From: an uncultured Acidimicrobiales bacterium
Lineage (GTDB): Bacteria > Actinomycetota > Acidimicrobiia > Acidimicrobiales > SHLQ01
NCBI GenBank assembly: GCA_938038815.1
Contig: CALHTF010000099.1
Location: 1 to 64,000, forward strand
Length of the DNA: 64,000 bases
Reading direction: 5' to 3'
Shown: piece by piece, positions 1 through 12,100 of the stretch
Layout of the letters: each line of letters opens with the position of its first letter
Numbering within the stretch: the first letter of the stretch is position 1
Translations under genes and position numbers: made by a program
Notes under the pieces: generated by a model
Told to the model about the DNA's origin: nothing
What the model saw: the letters and a program-made list of their open reading frames with translations, nothing else
Databases searched by the model: none

Positions 1-77
1 TGGCCACATCATGGCAGGCCGGGTGAGCAAGGAGGCTCTGGGCACCGGAACCGGGCACCGCCCCGTAGCCTGGCCCC

Positions 78-1664
78 TTGAGCTGGATCCGCCTAAAGAA
101 CATTTCGAAGTCCTATGACCGGTCGACGATCTTTCGCGACATCAACTTCAAGTTGACCGCCGGCGACAAGGTTGGGCTGGTCGGCAAGAACGGCGCCGGC
201 AAGACCACCCTCATCCGGATGATCCTGGGCCAAGAAGAGCCCGACGACGGAACGGTCGAAATCACCCAAGACATCTCCATCGGGTATTTCTCGCAGTTCT
301 CCGAGCTCGACAGCGACAAGAGCGTGTTGGACGAACTGGTGGCACTGTTCCCCGAGGTCGCCGAGATCGAGGCGCAGATGAACGAGGTGAACGAAGGGTT
401 TGCCAAGAGCCCCGACGAGGCCGAGATGACCCGCCTGCTCGAGCGGCAGGCCGAGCTGCTCGAAGAACAAGAACGAGCTGGGTCGTGGACTTTCGAACGA
501 GACATCGACACCGTGCTCACCAAGCTCGGGTTTAGCGAGGAACACCGCACCCTGCCGATCGGTCAGCTTTCAGGCGGTTGGCGGAACCGGGCCGCTCTGG
601 CGACCGTGGTGATCCAATCGCCCCAGGTACTACTGATGGACGAGCCCACCAACTACCTCGATATCGAGGGGCTGCGGTGGCTCGAAACCTGGTTCGCCAA
701 GTTCGATGGCGCGCTGATGGTGATTTCGCACGACCGCCAATTCCTCGACGCGGTGTGCAACAAGATTGTCGATGTCGAAAACAACCGGCTGTACGAGTAC
801 GAGGGCAGCTTCGCCGACTTCATCCAGAAGAAGCAGATGGCTATCAAGTCGCTACAGCGCGAGTTCGCCCATGAGGCCGAGCTCTTGGCGTTTGAATCCG
901 AGGCCATCTCGAACCGAAAACAGTTGGCGAAGAACCCGAGTAAGGCGTTGCGGCGCAAGCTCGCCAACATCAAGCGCAGCGGCAAACCTCGCCCGGTCGA
1001 CCAGATCGTCACCGAGATCTACGGCGGGCTTCACGTAAAGGACGAGCTGTGCAAGGTGCGCGACGTAGGTAAGGCCTTTGGCGGTGAGCCGCTGTTCGAG
1101 CACCTCAACTTTGAGATCCGCAAGGGCGACCGCATCGCCATCCTCGGGCCCAACGGTTCGGGCAAAACCACGCTCATCAATGCACTGGCGGGCGACGAAC
1201 CGGTCACCTCGGGCGAGATCGCCTGGACCAAGGGCACCACGTACGTGTCGTTCAATCAGGTGGTCGACGATCTCGATCTCAGCGACACCGTTGCCCACGC
1301 GGTCGGCGCCATGCCCGACAGCTTGGCGTTTCATGCGACCAAGAAGTCGATCAACCGGTTCCTCGGACTGTTCCAATTTTCCGAGATGGACCGCACCCGC
1401 AAGATCGGCGACCTATCCGGTGGCGAGCGGGCCCGCGTGGCGCTCGCCCAGTGCCTGCTTTCGGGCGCCTCGGTGATCATCCTCGACGAACCGACCAACC
1501 ACCTCGACATGGCCAGCACCCAGGTGATGGAACGAGCACTCGCTCACTTCCCGGGCGCCGTGCTGGTGGTGAGCCACGACCGGTTCTTCATCGACAAGGT
1601 CGCCAACCGAGTCCTACGCTTCGACGGCGAAGGAAACATCGGCGAACTAGAAGCCGCCATCTAA
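78..1664 (+). CDS. ABC-F family ATP-binding protein
   Basis: A 528-residue soluble protein with two ABC ATPase domains and no membrane segment, which is the ABC-F layout (ribosome-associated translation factors or antibiotic protection proteins). Domain 1 has Walker A GKNGAGKTT near residues 36-44, the variant signature LSGGW near 161 and Walker B LLMDEPTNYLD near 185. A charged linker follows. Domain 2 has Walker A GPNGSGKTT near 357, signature LSGGE near 446 and Walker B IILDEPTNHLD near 466. The start is TTG: an in-frame TAG lies at 66-68 and the protein begins sensibly with MSWIRLKNISKSY. No strong Shine-Dalgarno is visible. It converges on the phosphofructokinase gene across a strong hairpin. 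The ABC-F assignment is firm; the subgroup (EttA, Uup or resistance type) is not resolved. Confidence 0.93.
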   Translation: MSWIRLKNISKSYDRSTIFRDINFKLTAGDKVGLVGKNGAGKTTLIRMILGQEEPDDGTVEITQDISIGYFSQFSELDSDKSVLDELVALFPEVAEIEAQMNEVNEGFAKSPDEAEMTRLLERQAELLEEQERAGSWTFERDIDTVLTKLGFSEEHRTLPIGQLSGGWRNRAALATVVIQSPQVLLMDEPTNYLDIEGLRWLETWFAKFDGALMVISHDRQFLDAVCNKIVDVENNRLYEYEGSFADFIQKKQMAIKSLQREFAHEAELLAFESEAISNRKQLAKNPSKALRRKLANIKRSGKPRPVDQIVTEIYGGLHVKDELCKVRDVGKAFGGEPLFEHLNFEIRKGDRIAILGPNGSGKTTLINALAGDEPVTSGEIAWTKGTTYVSFNQVVDDLDLSDTVAHAVGAMPDSLAFHATKKSINRFLGLFQFSEMDRTRKIGDLSGGERARVALAQCLLSGASVIILDEPTNHLDMASTQVMERALAHFPGAVLVVSHDRFFIDKVANRVLRFDGEGNIGELEAAI

Positions 1665-1674
1665 CCCCAAAATC

Positions 1675-1728
1675 CCGAACTGGGGATAGAACGCGTACCT
1701 ATAGGTACGCGTTTCATCCCCAGTTCGG
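1675..1728. terminator. Bidirectional hairpin terminator between convergent genes
   Basis: A perfect 13-bp inverted repeat (1675-1687 with 1716-1728) encloses a perfect 22-bp palindrome at 1691-1712. It is bordered by an A-tract on the left and a T-tract on the right, so it can stop transcription from both the ABC-F gene and the phosphofructokinase gene. It occupies nearly all of the 73-bp gap. Confidence 0.85.
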
Positions 1729-1737
1729 TGGTTTTGG

Positions 1738-2886
1738 TTAATAGAGGAACATTGGCTTGCCGCCGACGTCTCGGACCTTGGGGCGGTACTCCGAGACGTC
1801 GTACAGCTCGTCGATGTCGACGCGCTTCTCGCCTTCGCCAGTCTCCGAAACCGGCACGTTGGTGTAGGTACCCGAACGCAGGGCCACCATTCGGCCCGAG
1901 ATTCCTTCCATGGCGAGGTCAGCCGCCATTACGGCGTAGTTGGTGGCGACCATCAGGTCGAGGCTGTCGGGGCGGCCCGACCGCATGAGGTAGGCCACTT
2001 CCTGCAAGACGATGCCTTCGCCGGTGCGCTCTTTCAGTAGCTCGCCCGTGGTCTTGCCGATGCCGCCGAGCTTGCGGTGGCCATAGGGGTCGGCCTCACC
2101 GGTCAGGTGCAGTTCGCCGCCGTCGATGGTCGCGCCTTCGGACACGGTGATCATGGCGTAGTTCGACGGGTTATCGGCCTTGTCTTTGGTGACCATGTCG
2201 GCGAGGCGGTCGATGTCAAAGGGGACTTCGGAGATGAGGGCCCGGTCGACGCCCGCAAGGTAGGCGGTGATGAGCGAGGTTTCGCCCGAGTACCGGCCGA
2301 ACAATTCGACGACGGCGATGCGCTCGTGGGATCCGGTGCTGGTCCGCAGGTTGTGAATGAACTCGACGCCGCGAGTGACGGCGGTCGAGAAACCAATGCA
2401 GTAGTCGGTGCCGTGCACGTCGTTGTCCATTGTCTTGGGGATGGCGATAACCGGCACACCTTCCTCATGGATGCGAAGGCCGTAGCTGAGGGTGTCGTCG
2501 CCGCCGATGGGCAGTAACGCGTCGACTCCTAGCGCTTCGAGCACCGACTTCACATGTTCGGTGAGGTCGTGCGGGCCGTCGCCTTCGAATTGGTCTCGCA
2601 AAAAGTCCGGCAGGTCGGCACCGGCGACCCGCCCAGGGTTGGTGCGTGACGTGTGTAAGAAGGTTCCGCCGGTGCGGTCGATCTTGCGAACCACCTGCTT
2701 GTCGAGCCTGATGGTGTTGGCCTCGATGCTTGCCGGGTCGTCGGGGTTGATGGCCACCAGGCCACCCCACCCTCGGCGGATGCCAACCATTTCGCCGCCC
2801 GCATCAGTGACCCGAGTAACTGCGGCCTTGATGCATGGGTTCAGCCCGGGGACGTCGCCGCCGCCGGTGAGTATGCCGACTTTCAT
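1738..2886 (-). CDS. pfp: 6-phosphofructokinase, pyrophosphate-dependent type by signature
   Basis: A 382-residue phosphofructokinase that phosphorylates fructose 6-phosphate at C1 in glycolysis. It opens with [16 protein letters not shown], the phosphoryl-donor loop. The decisive residues are visible: GGDD at 128-131 and PKTMDND at 150-156. In this family ATP enzymes usually carry Gly at the second site of GGDG and at PGTIDND, whereas Asp plus Lys at these sites marks pyrophosphate users (EC 2.7.1.90), which also run reversibly. Substrate motifs such as MDND and the RSGRPDSLD region are intact. Length is close to that of actinobacterial enzymes. It probably forms a short unit with the downstream amphi-Trp gene's neighbourhood but no shared promoter was identified. 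Donor specificity is inferred from these two residues. Confidence 0.92.
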   Translation of the reverse strand: MKVGILTGGGDVPGLNPCIKAAVTRVTDAGGEMVGIRRGWGGLVAINPDDPASIEANTIRLDKQVVRKIDRTGGTFLHTSRTNPGRVAGADLPDFLRDQFEGDGPHDLTEHVKSVLEALGVDALLPIGGDDTLSYGLRIHEEGVPVIAIPKTMDNDVHGTDYCIGFSTAVTRGVEFIHNLRTSTGSHERIAVVELFGRYSGETSLITAYLAGVDRALISEVPFDIDRLADMVTKDKADNPSNYAMITVSEGATIDGGELHLTGEADPYGHRKLGGIGKTTGELLKERTGEGIVLQEVAYLMRSGRPDSLDLMVATNYAVMAADLAMEGISGRMVALRSGTYTNVPVSETGEGEKRVDIDELYDVSEYRPKVRDVGGKPMFLY

Positions 2887-2913
2887 GTGAGTGTTCCCGC
2901 TTGTGTGCAGTGG

Positions 2914-3135
2914 TCAGCCGTCAGTGGCGGTGAACTGGAGTTCGAACGCAAGTTCGGACTCGCCGTCTTCGACTTCGTGTTCGATCGCCAGCACCGCATC
3001 GGCGGGCACGGTGAACCGTTTATTGGCTACCTGGATGCGGAACGACTCGCCGGCTTCGAGCGAGTCGGCGAGCCGTCGAAGGGTTTCGACAAAGGTTGCG
3101 GTGGGGACGTTCTTTTCAATATCTCGGTCTGACAT
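2914..3135 (-). CDS. amphi-Trp domain-containing small protein
   Basis: A 73-residue acidic protein whose pattern (ETLRRLADSLEAGE, then a beta-rich half with FTVPADA and ELAFELQF) matches the small amphi-Trp domain family of unknown function. It has no signal peptide or membrane segment, so it should be cytosolic. It lies upstream of the phosphofructokinase gene on the same strand, 27 bp away, so the two are probably co-transcribed. Confidence 0.75.
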   Translation of the reverse strand: MSDRDIEKNVPTATFVETLRRLADSLEAGESFRIQVANKRFTVPADAVLAIEHEVEDGESELAFELQFTATDG

Positions 3136-3183
3136 GGCCGAGATAGTAACCGCTCACCGGTTATCGACGGGACGCGGAGGGCC

Positions 3184-6100
3184 TTAGTTGGCTCGTCGTC
3201 GTGAACCGACGACCAGGACCAGTCCGAGTAGCAACAGGGCGAGGCCTACAGCTACCGGAACTGCGGCCGTGCCACCGCTGAACGCCAGAGGGCGCGACGG
3301 CTGGTTGGCCTGGACCTGAACAACGGCGGTGTCGTGGTCGTCTTCGCCACTGTCGGCGTTGTTGGTGGTCAGGTCGTCGGCCAGAGAGTCAAGGTCGGGG
3401 AGTGGTTCGCCGTTGGGCATCAACATCGCTTCACCGACGCTGACCATCGGCACGGCACTTCGAATCTCGGCTTCATTGAAGATCGCACCCGTGGCGACAA
3501 CCTTGGTCGTGATGTCCGCCGAGATGGTTCCCCCAGCGGGCAGCGAGGTCGGCATCGACATCGTGGCGCCATCGTTCGACGACTGCCAGTCTGGGTCGGC
3601 CAGCTCCAACCCCGTGGGCAGGTAGTCGATCAAGACGATTTCGTCGGCGAGTACCGCACCTTGATTCGTGACGGTGAGCGTGAAGGTAACCAGTTCACCC
3701 ATCGATACCGATGCCGAGGGGTCACTGAGTTCTTTGCGAAGCGCGAGGTCGAACGTCGGCGACCAGAAGCCGAAGTCAACGGTCAGGTTGGCGTTGGTAT
3801 CGGGGTTGTTCGGATCGTTCGCAAGGCCCGGTTCGCCCGCCGGTTCGTTCCCGGCCAGGGCGACGGGTCCGCTGTAGACGTAGCCGTCCGGGCATCCACA
3901 TGCGGTGCCGTTGTCGTCGTCATCGATATCGGTGTTGGCGTCATATTCGGTGGGGTCGGACGACAAGGTGCCATACAGCGGTCCGTCGAGGTCCCAGTTG
4001 CTCGGTGCGATACCGACGATGTAGTCGCCAACCGGTAGGTCGCTAAACAGGTACGCCCCGTCCGCATCCGTGGTGTTGGTGGAGATCGCGTCTTCGGCGT
4101 CGATAACTCCATCGCCGTTCTGATCGTCGGGTTGGCCGTCGCCGTCCGCATCGGCGAAGACGTGTACCACGACCCCTTCGACCGGCGATTCTCCGGGGTC
4201 GAGAATGCCGTTGTTGTCGGCATCGCTCCAGACCTGGTTGCCCAGGCTGTATGTGGGGGCTTCAACCACCGCGATGTCGTGGTCGTCTTCATCGGTGCCT
4301 TCGTTGTTCACGACGTCGTCGACGAGTACGTCATCGTTTTGGTCGTCGGGCGTCGAGTCGATATCGACGGGTTGGGTCCCGTCGGGCATCGTGACCGGAA
4401 CACCTGGTGTGGTCGGGTCACCATCGTCGTCGGCGGTCGGGGTGAAGTCACTGATCTCCGCCGTGTTGGTGAGCCCCTCAAGTGCTGCCCCGTCGGTGAT
4501 GGTGAGGGTTATGGGGAGGTTGATGGTTTGTCCGGGGGTGATGGTGCCGGTGATGGTGGCTGTGCCGTCGGTGCCGTTGGTGGTCCAGGTGTAGGGGAGG
4601 GTTTGGTCGCCGGTTGTGGTGCCGTCGGGGTTGGTGGTGGGGTCGAAGGGTTGCCACATGGTGAGGTCGACGTAGTCGGCGATACTGATGTTGGTCGCAT
4701 CGACATTGCCCTGGTTGATGACCTCAATCAGGAAGGTCACGTCTTGTCCCGCCGAGACCGGCAAGGTGGTCGAAGCGTCGAGGGTCTTGCGCAACGCAAG
4801 GTCGGGTGCCGGTTGCCAGAACCCGAAGTCGACCGTCAGGTTCTCATTGCCGTCGGAGTTGTCGGGGTCGTTATCGAGGCCCGGTTCGGCGAGGGGTTCG
4901 CCATCGCCGAGCACGACCGGACCGGAGACAACGCCACCAGAACCGTCTAGGAGGCCGTTGCTGTCGCCAGCACCATCCACCGCATCCACATCGGTGTTCG
5001 GGTCGGCTTCGGCAGGCGTCGAGGGCGCAAGGTCCTCGAGTGGTCCACCCGGTGCCATGTTCGAGGCCGGAATCCCAACCAGGTACGTGCCGGGCGCCAG
5101 GTCTTCGAACAGGTAGGCGCCATCGGCGTCGGTTGTGGCGGTGGCGAGGACGATCGGAAGTCCGGTCGCCGGGTCGAGGTCGGCCAGACCATCGCTATCG
5201 GTGTCGGCGTGCAGCTCGACGACCACACCTTCGATTGGGGTCTCATCGGCATCGAGCATGCCGTCGTTGTCGGTGTCGAGCCAGACCTGGTTGCCAAGGC
5301 TCCAGGTCGACGGAGGAACAACCGCAATGTCGTGGTCGTCTTCGTCGACGACGCCAGCAGCGTTGGCGTTGTTGTCGACCTCGTCGTCGATCGTGTTGTC
5401 GTTATCGGGGTCGGCAGGGTCGTACTCGTCGTTCGTGGCGTCGGTGGTCGAATCAAGGTCAGTCACCGGTGAGCCGTCGGCGTTCACCAGCGGAACCGGC
5501 GGCGTCGACGGGTCGCCATCATCATCCTGGGTGGCCGTCGCCGCGCTGATCTCGGCGAGGTTCGACAGCGTCGTGAGGTCGGCGCCGTCGGTGATGGTGA
5601 GAGTTATGGGGAGGTTGATGGTTTGTCCGGGGGTGATGGTGCCGGTGATGGTGGCTGTGCCGTCGGTGCCGTTGGCGGTCCAGGTGTAGGGGAGGGTTTG
5701 GTCGCCGGTTGTGGTGCCGTCGGGGTTGGTGGTGGGGTCGAAGGGTTGCCACATGGTGAGGTCGACGTAGTCGGCGATACTGATATCGGTGCCGTCCACC
5801 GCGCCCTGGTTGATGACCTCGAGGAGGAATGTGACCGGTTGGCCGGGTTGAACCGGCAGATCGGTCGAGTCATCGAGGGCTTTGCGCAGCGCAAGGTCGA
5901 ACAACGAGACGATCGCTAGGTCGTGATCGTCTTCGTCGACAACGCCGTCGCCGCTGGTGTCGCCCGTGGTTGCGTTCTCGTCGATTACGTTGTCGCTCGC
6001 TGGGTCGGTGTTAACCGAGTCGGGGGTCGAGTCGATGTCGGTCGGCGCCGGGTGATCGGGATCAAGGTCGTCGTCGAACGCTGCGATTTCGACCGTGTTG

Positions 6101-9100
6101 ACCAACTGGCCAGCAGCTGCTGAGTAGTCGAGCGGGATGGTCAGCGTGACGGGCAGGGTGACGGTTTCGCCCCACGCAAGGGGACCTTCGATGGTCGCTA
6201 CCGGGTTGTCGATATCGGCGAGATCCCAGGCGAACGGATGGGCCTGATCACCGCCGGTAACCCCGTCAGGATTCACTGCGGGATCGAACGTCTCCCAGAG
6301 GGTCGGGTCGATGTAGTCGACGACATCAACCTGGGCAACGTTGTGACCTTGGTTCACAACCTCGATCAAGAAGGTGACCGAAGCGCCTGGGGCGAGGGGG
6401 AAGGTGGTCGCCGCCGTGTCGACGGTCTTGCGTATGGCTAGGTCGAAGCCAATGGTGACCACCTCGGCGTCGTGGTCATCTTCGTCGTCGGGGGTTGCGA
6501 GCGCGTTGCCGTCGCCATCGCGATCGTTGTCGATGTTGTTATGGCTGTTCTGATCGTTGTTGTTGGCCGGGTCGACATCGGTCGACTCGTCGATTGCGTC
6601 GTCGGCTGGGTCGGCGTTTGGCACCGAATCGATGTCGTTCGGGCCGTCGGGGTCGGCGCTCGTGCCGGTGGTCGGGTCGCCGTCATCGAATTCGCTGATC
6701 TCGGCGAGGTTTACAAACGTGCCGACGGTCGGGTCGGTGATCTCTACCGCAAGGGGAATGAGTACCGACTCACCGGGAGCCAGTTGATCGATCGAGTAGG
6801 TGCCGTCGGCGTTGTCGACGACGGTCACCGGTGTCATGGCATCGGTTTCGGTCGGCATCGTCGGAGCGTTGGCGAGGCTGTAGGCCATGCCTGTTGGCAG
6901 GTGGTCGGTCACCGCGATGTCGTAGGCATCGAGGGCGCCCTGGTTCTTCACTGTGATATCGAACAGCACGATCAGCGAGTCCGATGCGTCGACGACAAAC
7001 GATTGGGTCGGGTTGAGGGTTTTGATCAACGCCAGGTCCCAGTAGCCGGGGAGGCTGGCGATGTCGTGATCGTCCTCATCGCCGGTCGCTGGGGTGAGCG
7101 CGATCTCGTCGTCGATGAGCGAGTCGGTATCGGGTGCCGCCGGGTCGTATTCGTCGTTGGTGGCGTCGGGGGTCGAGTCAACATCGACCAAGTCGCCCGA
7201 GGCGGCGTCGCCGGGGGTGGCAGCCGAATCGTCGAAGTTCGAGATTTCGGCCAGGTTCTGCAAGGAATCGGAGCCGTTCCAACCCGCTGCGACCTGCAAG
7301 GTGATCGTTACCGTCACCGACTCACCAAAGTTGAGCTGGTCGCCGGGGGTGACCGGTCGTATTTCAACGACGGGGGCGGTACCCGAGCCGGTCCACTGGT
7401 ACCGGAATGGCGCCACCGCGTTTGCATTGTTGGTTACCGGAGCGAACGTGGTGACGTTGATCGAAGGATCAAACGCCTCCCAAAGCGCCGGGTCGATGTA
7501 GTCGGTCACATCGAGCGTTTCGATGGAACGGCCTTGGTTAAACAGCTCGATATCGAACGACACCAGTCCGCCGGGAATCAGCGTTTCGGGCGGTGCGGGA
7601 GCGGCAGCGAGTGTCTTTCGTAGAGCCTGGTCGAAGGGCAACAGAACTACTTCGATGTCGTGGTCGTCCTCGTCGCCGGGGGTTGGCTCGTTGAGGTTGC
7701 CATCGGCATTGGGGTCATAGGCCGGGTCGTCGTGGTCGATCACCGCATCGGTGTTGGAGTCCGATGGGGTCGAGTCCGTGTCGACCACATACGCCGGGAT
7801 CGCGTTCGTCTCGTCTGCGTCGTTGTCGAAGGCCGAGATCTCGGCGGCGTTCAGATAACTGTCCTGGGCGTTTGCCATGTCGAGTTCGAGGGTGATCGTG
7901 ATGGTCGTCGAGGCACCGACGAGCAACGAGTCGATGACAAATGTGCCGTCGGCGTTGTCGGTAACCCCATCGGGGATGGTCGCCGAGCTGTAGCTGGTGC
8001 CGACGGGCAGGTGGTCGGTGATCGCAATGTTGTATGCGTCTTGCGAGCCTTGGTTGGTGACCGTGATATCGAAGCTGATGGTCGGGGGAGTTGCGGTGAG
8101 ATCGACCATTGGGCCCTGGTTTGTCGCCGGGGTTTTGATGAGGTGGAGGTCCCACACCGGAATCTGCGCAACATCGTGGTCGTCTTCGTCACCGCTGGTC
8201 GTGGCGTCCTCGCCGGTTTCATCGTCGACATGATCGGCGGCCGGGTCCTCACCCGGACCGTTGCCATCGGTGGCGTCGGGGGTGGAGTCGATATCGACGA
8301 GCTGTTCGCCGGTGCCGGCTTGTGCGGAATCGCCGTTTGCCGGGTCGGTGTCATCGTCGAACCGTGAAACTTCGGCCCAGTTATCAAGTGAACCGCTGGG
8401 CCAGGTGGCGTCGACCTCAAGGGTGATCGGCACGGTGATCGATTCACCGAAATCAAAGCTGTCGCCAGTGAGGGTCACCACCGGGTCGGCGGCGTCCCAG
8501 CTGAACCCGAAGGTGTCGCCGTCGCCGCTGTCGGATGTGGTGCCGTCGGGGTTGTTCGCCGAGCCGTAACTCATACCGACCGGCGGATAGTCGGTGATTT
8601 CGATGGTCTGAACCGGAGCACCCTGATTGGTGACCACGAGATCGAAGGTGATCAAGTCGCCGACCTGTACACCGTCGGCAAGCGATGGTTGTCCGAGGTC
8701 GACCGTCTTTGTCAACGCTTGATCGAAGCCGATCACGACCTGCTCTTGGCCATGATCGTCGTCGTCAAGCGGGGTGGCAACAGGGGCGCCGTCGGCGTCG
8801 CGGTCGTTGTCGACATCGTCGTGTGAGTTATCCGAGACGTCGTCGCCTGCCGACGTCGTGGATTCGACCACGTCATTACCTGGCGCCGCGTCAACAGTTG
8901 AGTCGATGTCGTTCACGGGGTCACCGCCGGCATCGGCGAGAGCCGAGATCTCGGCTTCGTTGAGGAATGGGCCAGCGTTGGGGTCGGTGATGTCAAGAAC
9001 CACTTCGAAGGTTATGACCTCGCCGGGCGCAAGAGGGCCGGCAAATGTGAACGCCGAGCCGGAGCGGGTCAGGCCCGCGACTGCGGCGTTAGCGGCGTCG

Positions 9101-12100
9101 GTCGCGGCATCGTTGAGTGCGGTTCCTGTGGGTCTGTGTTCGGCTACTCCGACGTTGGTAACCGGATGGTTACCCTGGTTTTTAACGGTAATCGTGAAGG
9201 TTGCCTGGGGTGGACTGGTCGAGAGGTCGACCACGTACGGCTGAGTGGCGGCGAGGTCTTTGATGAGCGCTACGTCGTAGATGGGTACGCCGGCGACATC
9301 GTGGTCGTCTTCGTCGTCAAGTACCGGGTCGGTTCCGTCGCCGTCACCGGTGATCACGTCATCGCCTGGTTGTCCGTAACCGGCGGGTGCGGTTTCGTTG
9401 CCGTCGGTGGCGTCGGGGGTGGAGTCGATGTCGACGAGTTGTTCGCCGGTGCCGGCTTGTGCCGAATCTCCGTTTGCGGAGTCGCCGTCGTCGTCGAACA
9501 TCGAGATTTCAGCCCAGTTTTCGAGGTCGGATCCGTCCCAACCGGCGGCGACCGTGAGGGTGATCGGAACGACGATGGTTTCGCCAAATGCGACCTTGTC
9601 GCCAGGAGTCGTCGGCGTGATCAGCACGGTCGGAGTGAGCGTGGCGTCGCCGGCCCAGTTGTAGTCAAAGGCCGAGGCGGCGGCACCAGCAGCGGTACCG
9701 GGAGCATTGGTGGTGGCGTCGATGACCATCGCTTCGAACATCGCTGGATCGATGTAGTCGGTGATCTCGAGCCGCTCGACCGGGGCTCCCTGGTTGGTAA
9801 TCGTCAGGTCGAAGGTCACGGTTCCGGCCGGGAACAGCGGGGTCGAGACCGAGTTGACAGTCTTCTGTAAAGCCTGGTCGAAGGGCGCAACAACTACCTC
9901 GACATCGTGGTCGTCTTCGTCGCCGGGTGTTGGTTCGTTGAGGTTGCCGTCGCCGTCGGGGTCATAGCCGAGGTCGTTGTGGGAGTTCGCCGGATCATCG
10001 GAGTTGGTCGCGTCGTCGATAACGTCATCGTCGTCGGTGGCATCGGGGGTCGAATCGATATCGGGCTGGGTGTTGCCGCCGGCGTCGAGGAACGACGAGA
10101 TCTCAGCACCGTTCTCGAACGAGCCGACGGCCAAGTCGACCACATCGAGCACGATGGTGAATGTGACCGAATCCCCGGGAACAAGGGAGTCGATCGAATA
10201 CGTGCCGTCGCCGGCGTCGGTGACCAAGACGGCTGCGCCACCGGTTGTTGTCGATGGCATGGCAGGCGCCGCACCGGTGGTGTACACCGTGCCGGCCGGA
10301 ATGTAGTCGGTGATGCCGATTTGGTACGCAGGTTCGGAGCCCTGGTTGCCAACACTGATGTCGAAGCTGATCGTTGGTGGCGACGTCGCGTAATCGACTA
10401 CGTACGGCTGGCTGGCCGAGCGTTCCTTGATCAGCGATAGATCCCACCACTGCACGCCGGCAATATCGTGGTCGTCCTCATCGCCGCCTGCGGTGGCGTC
10501 TTGGTCGACCTCATCGTCGGTGGCGGCGCCAGCGTTTGCTGGTTGGTTGTCGTTGGTTTGGACATCGTCGGGGGTCGAGTCGACATCGTCTGGTGCGGGC
10601 GTTGTCGGGTCGCCGTCGTCGTCGAAGGAGGAGATTTCCGCCCAGTTGTCGATGCTTGCGCCTGCGGGGAGTGGGTCGGCCCAGTTCAAGGTGATGGGCA
10701 CAATGACCGAGTCGCCAGCCGGAAGCACGCCGGTGACCGACAGAACCGGGGCCTGGGGATCGGTGGCGTCCCAGGTGTAGTCGAGTGCGTGGTCGCCGGT
10801 GGTCACACCGTCGGGGTTGACTAATCCGAGCTGCATGTCGTCCCAAACCCCTGCGATTGGAGCACCGAGATAGTCGACAACGGTGAAGTCCTGCACTGGC
10901 GAGCCCTGGTTGATCACTTCGATCTCAAAGGTTGCGGTGCGAGTCTCGATGTCGAACGTAGCGAGAGTCTTGGCGAGCGCGAGGTCATACGGCAGCGCGT
11001 ATCCGGCGTCGAAGCTGTGGTCGTTCGAACCAGACGATGGGGTCGTCACGTTGATGGTTCCACCCGATACATCGGAGTCCGACTCGTCGTTCGAACCGGC
11101 GTCGTTCGTAGTCTCGAAGAGATCGCTGTTGGTCAAATTGCCGGGGAGTGGTGTGGTGTTGGTCGACGGGTCGATGGTGACGACATAGTCCTCGTCGGGG
11201 AGTAGTCCATCGAGCGAATCAAAGGTCCAGTTGCCGTTCGCGTCGGTGGTTACCGTGAGGCCCCCGGCCGGCAGCCCAGGTCCGGTGATGGTTACGGTGA
11301 CGCCAGCGAGGGGTACTTCGTCGGGATCCTGGATTCCGTCTTGGTCGAGATCGAGCCAGATCCGGTCGCCAATTTCGATGGGCTTGAAGCAACCTTCAAC
11401 ATCGCCGAGGCCGCCCGCTTTGAACTGGCGAGCGCCGCCAGCCAGTTCGTAACCAGCGATCGAAGATCCTGTCTCCACATCGGCGACTTCAAGACCCAAA
11501 GAGTTCACGACCAACGGGTCCATTACGGTCAGGAGCAATTCGTTCTTGCCTGGATGGACCCAGGCTGAACCAGAAGAGATTTCCATGTGGGTGTTCCAGA
11601 TCGCGTTGTCGACAGCGAAGAACTCTGCGCCTCCGCCAACGGTTATCGCCGGGTCGAGCACGTAACTCGGCGCGCTGATCGAACCGACGTTGTCGACATG
11701 AAGCACGTCTCCGCCGCTGGCCATGTTGAGCCACCCATTCGCGGCTTCATTGTCCGGGGTCGATGAGTCGTCCCACGTCGTTGTGTCGGTGTGTTGCATC
11801 GCCGACCGGTCGATGATTCCCAAGATCAGATCGCCATTGGTTCCGATCTCGATATCGGAGAGCAGCGGCTGGCGGTAGTCGTTCCAGTCGCCGCCCCAGG
11901 AGGGCACAATCGAGTTGGCCCACAACACGGCGGATGAATCGGTCCACGGATGCGAGAAGTTGGTGCAACCGGGTACGTTGGTCGAGCAGCCTCGCTCGTA
12001 GTTGAGTGGGAAACCGGTCAACCCGGGGACCGGTGTGACGGTGCCGGTCGTCGAAACTTCGACGATGCTTGCCGACAGGTTGTCAGCGTCGTTGGTTCCC

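Noticed and set aside
1-77. Tail of an upstream gene
   Set aside because: A frame beginning GHIMAGRVSKEALG is open to 117 and could be the end of a gene to the left, but it overlaps the ABC-F start and cannot be supported from so few residues.
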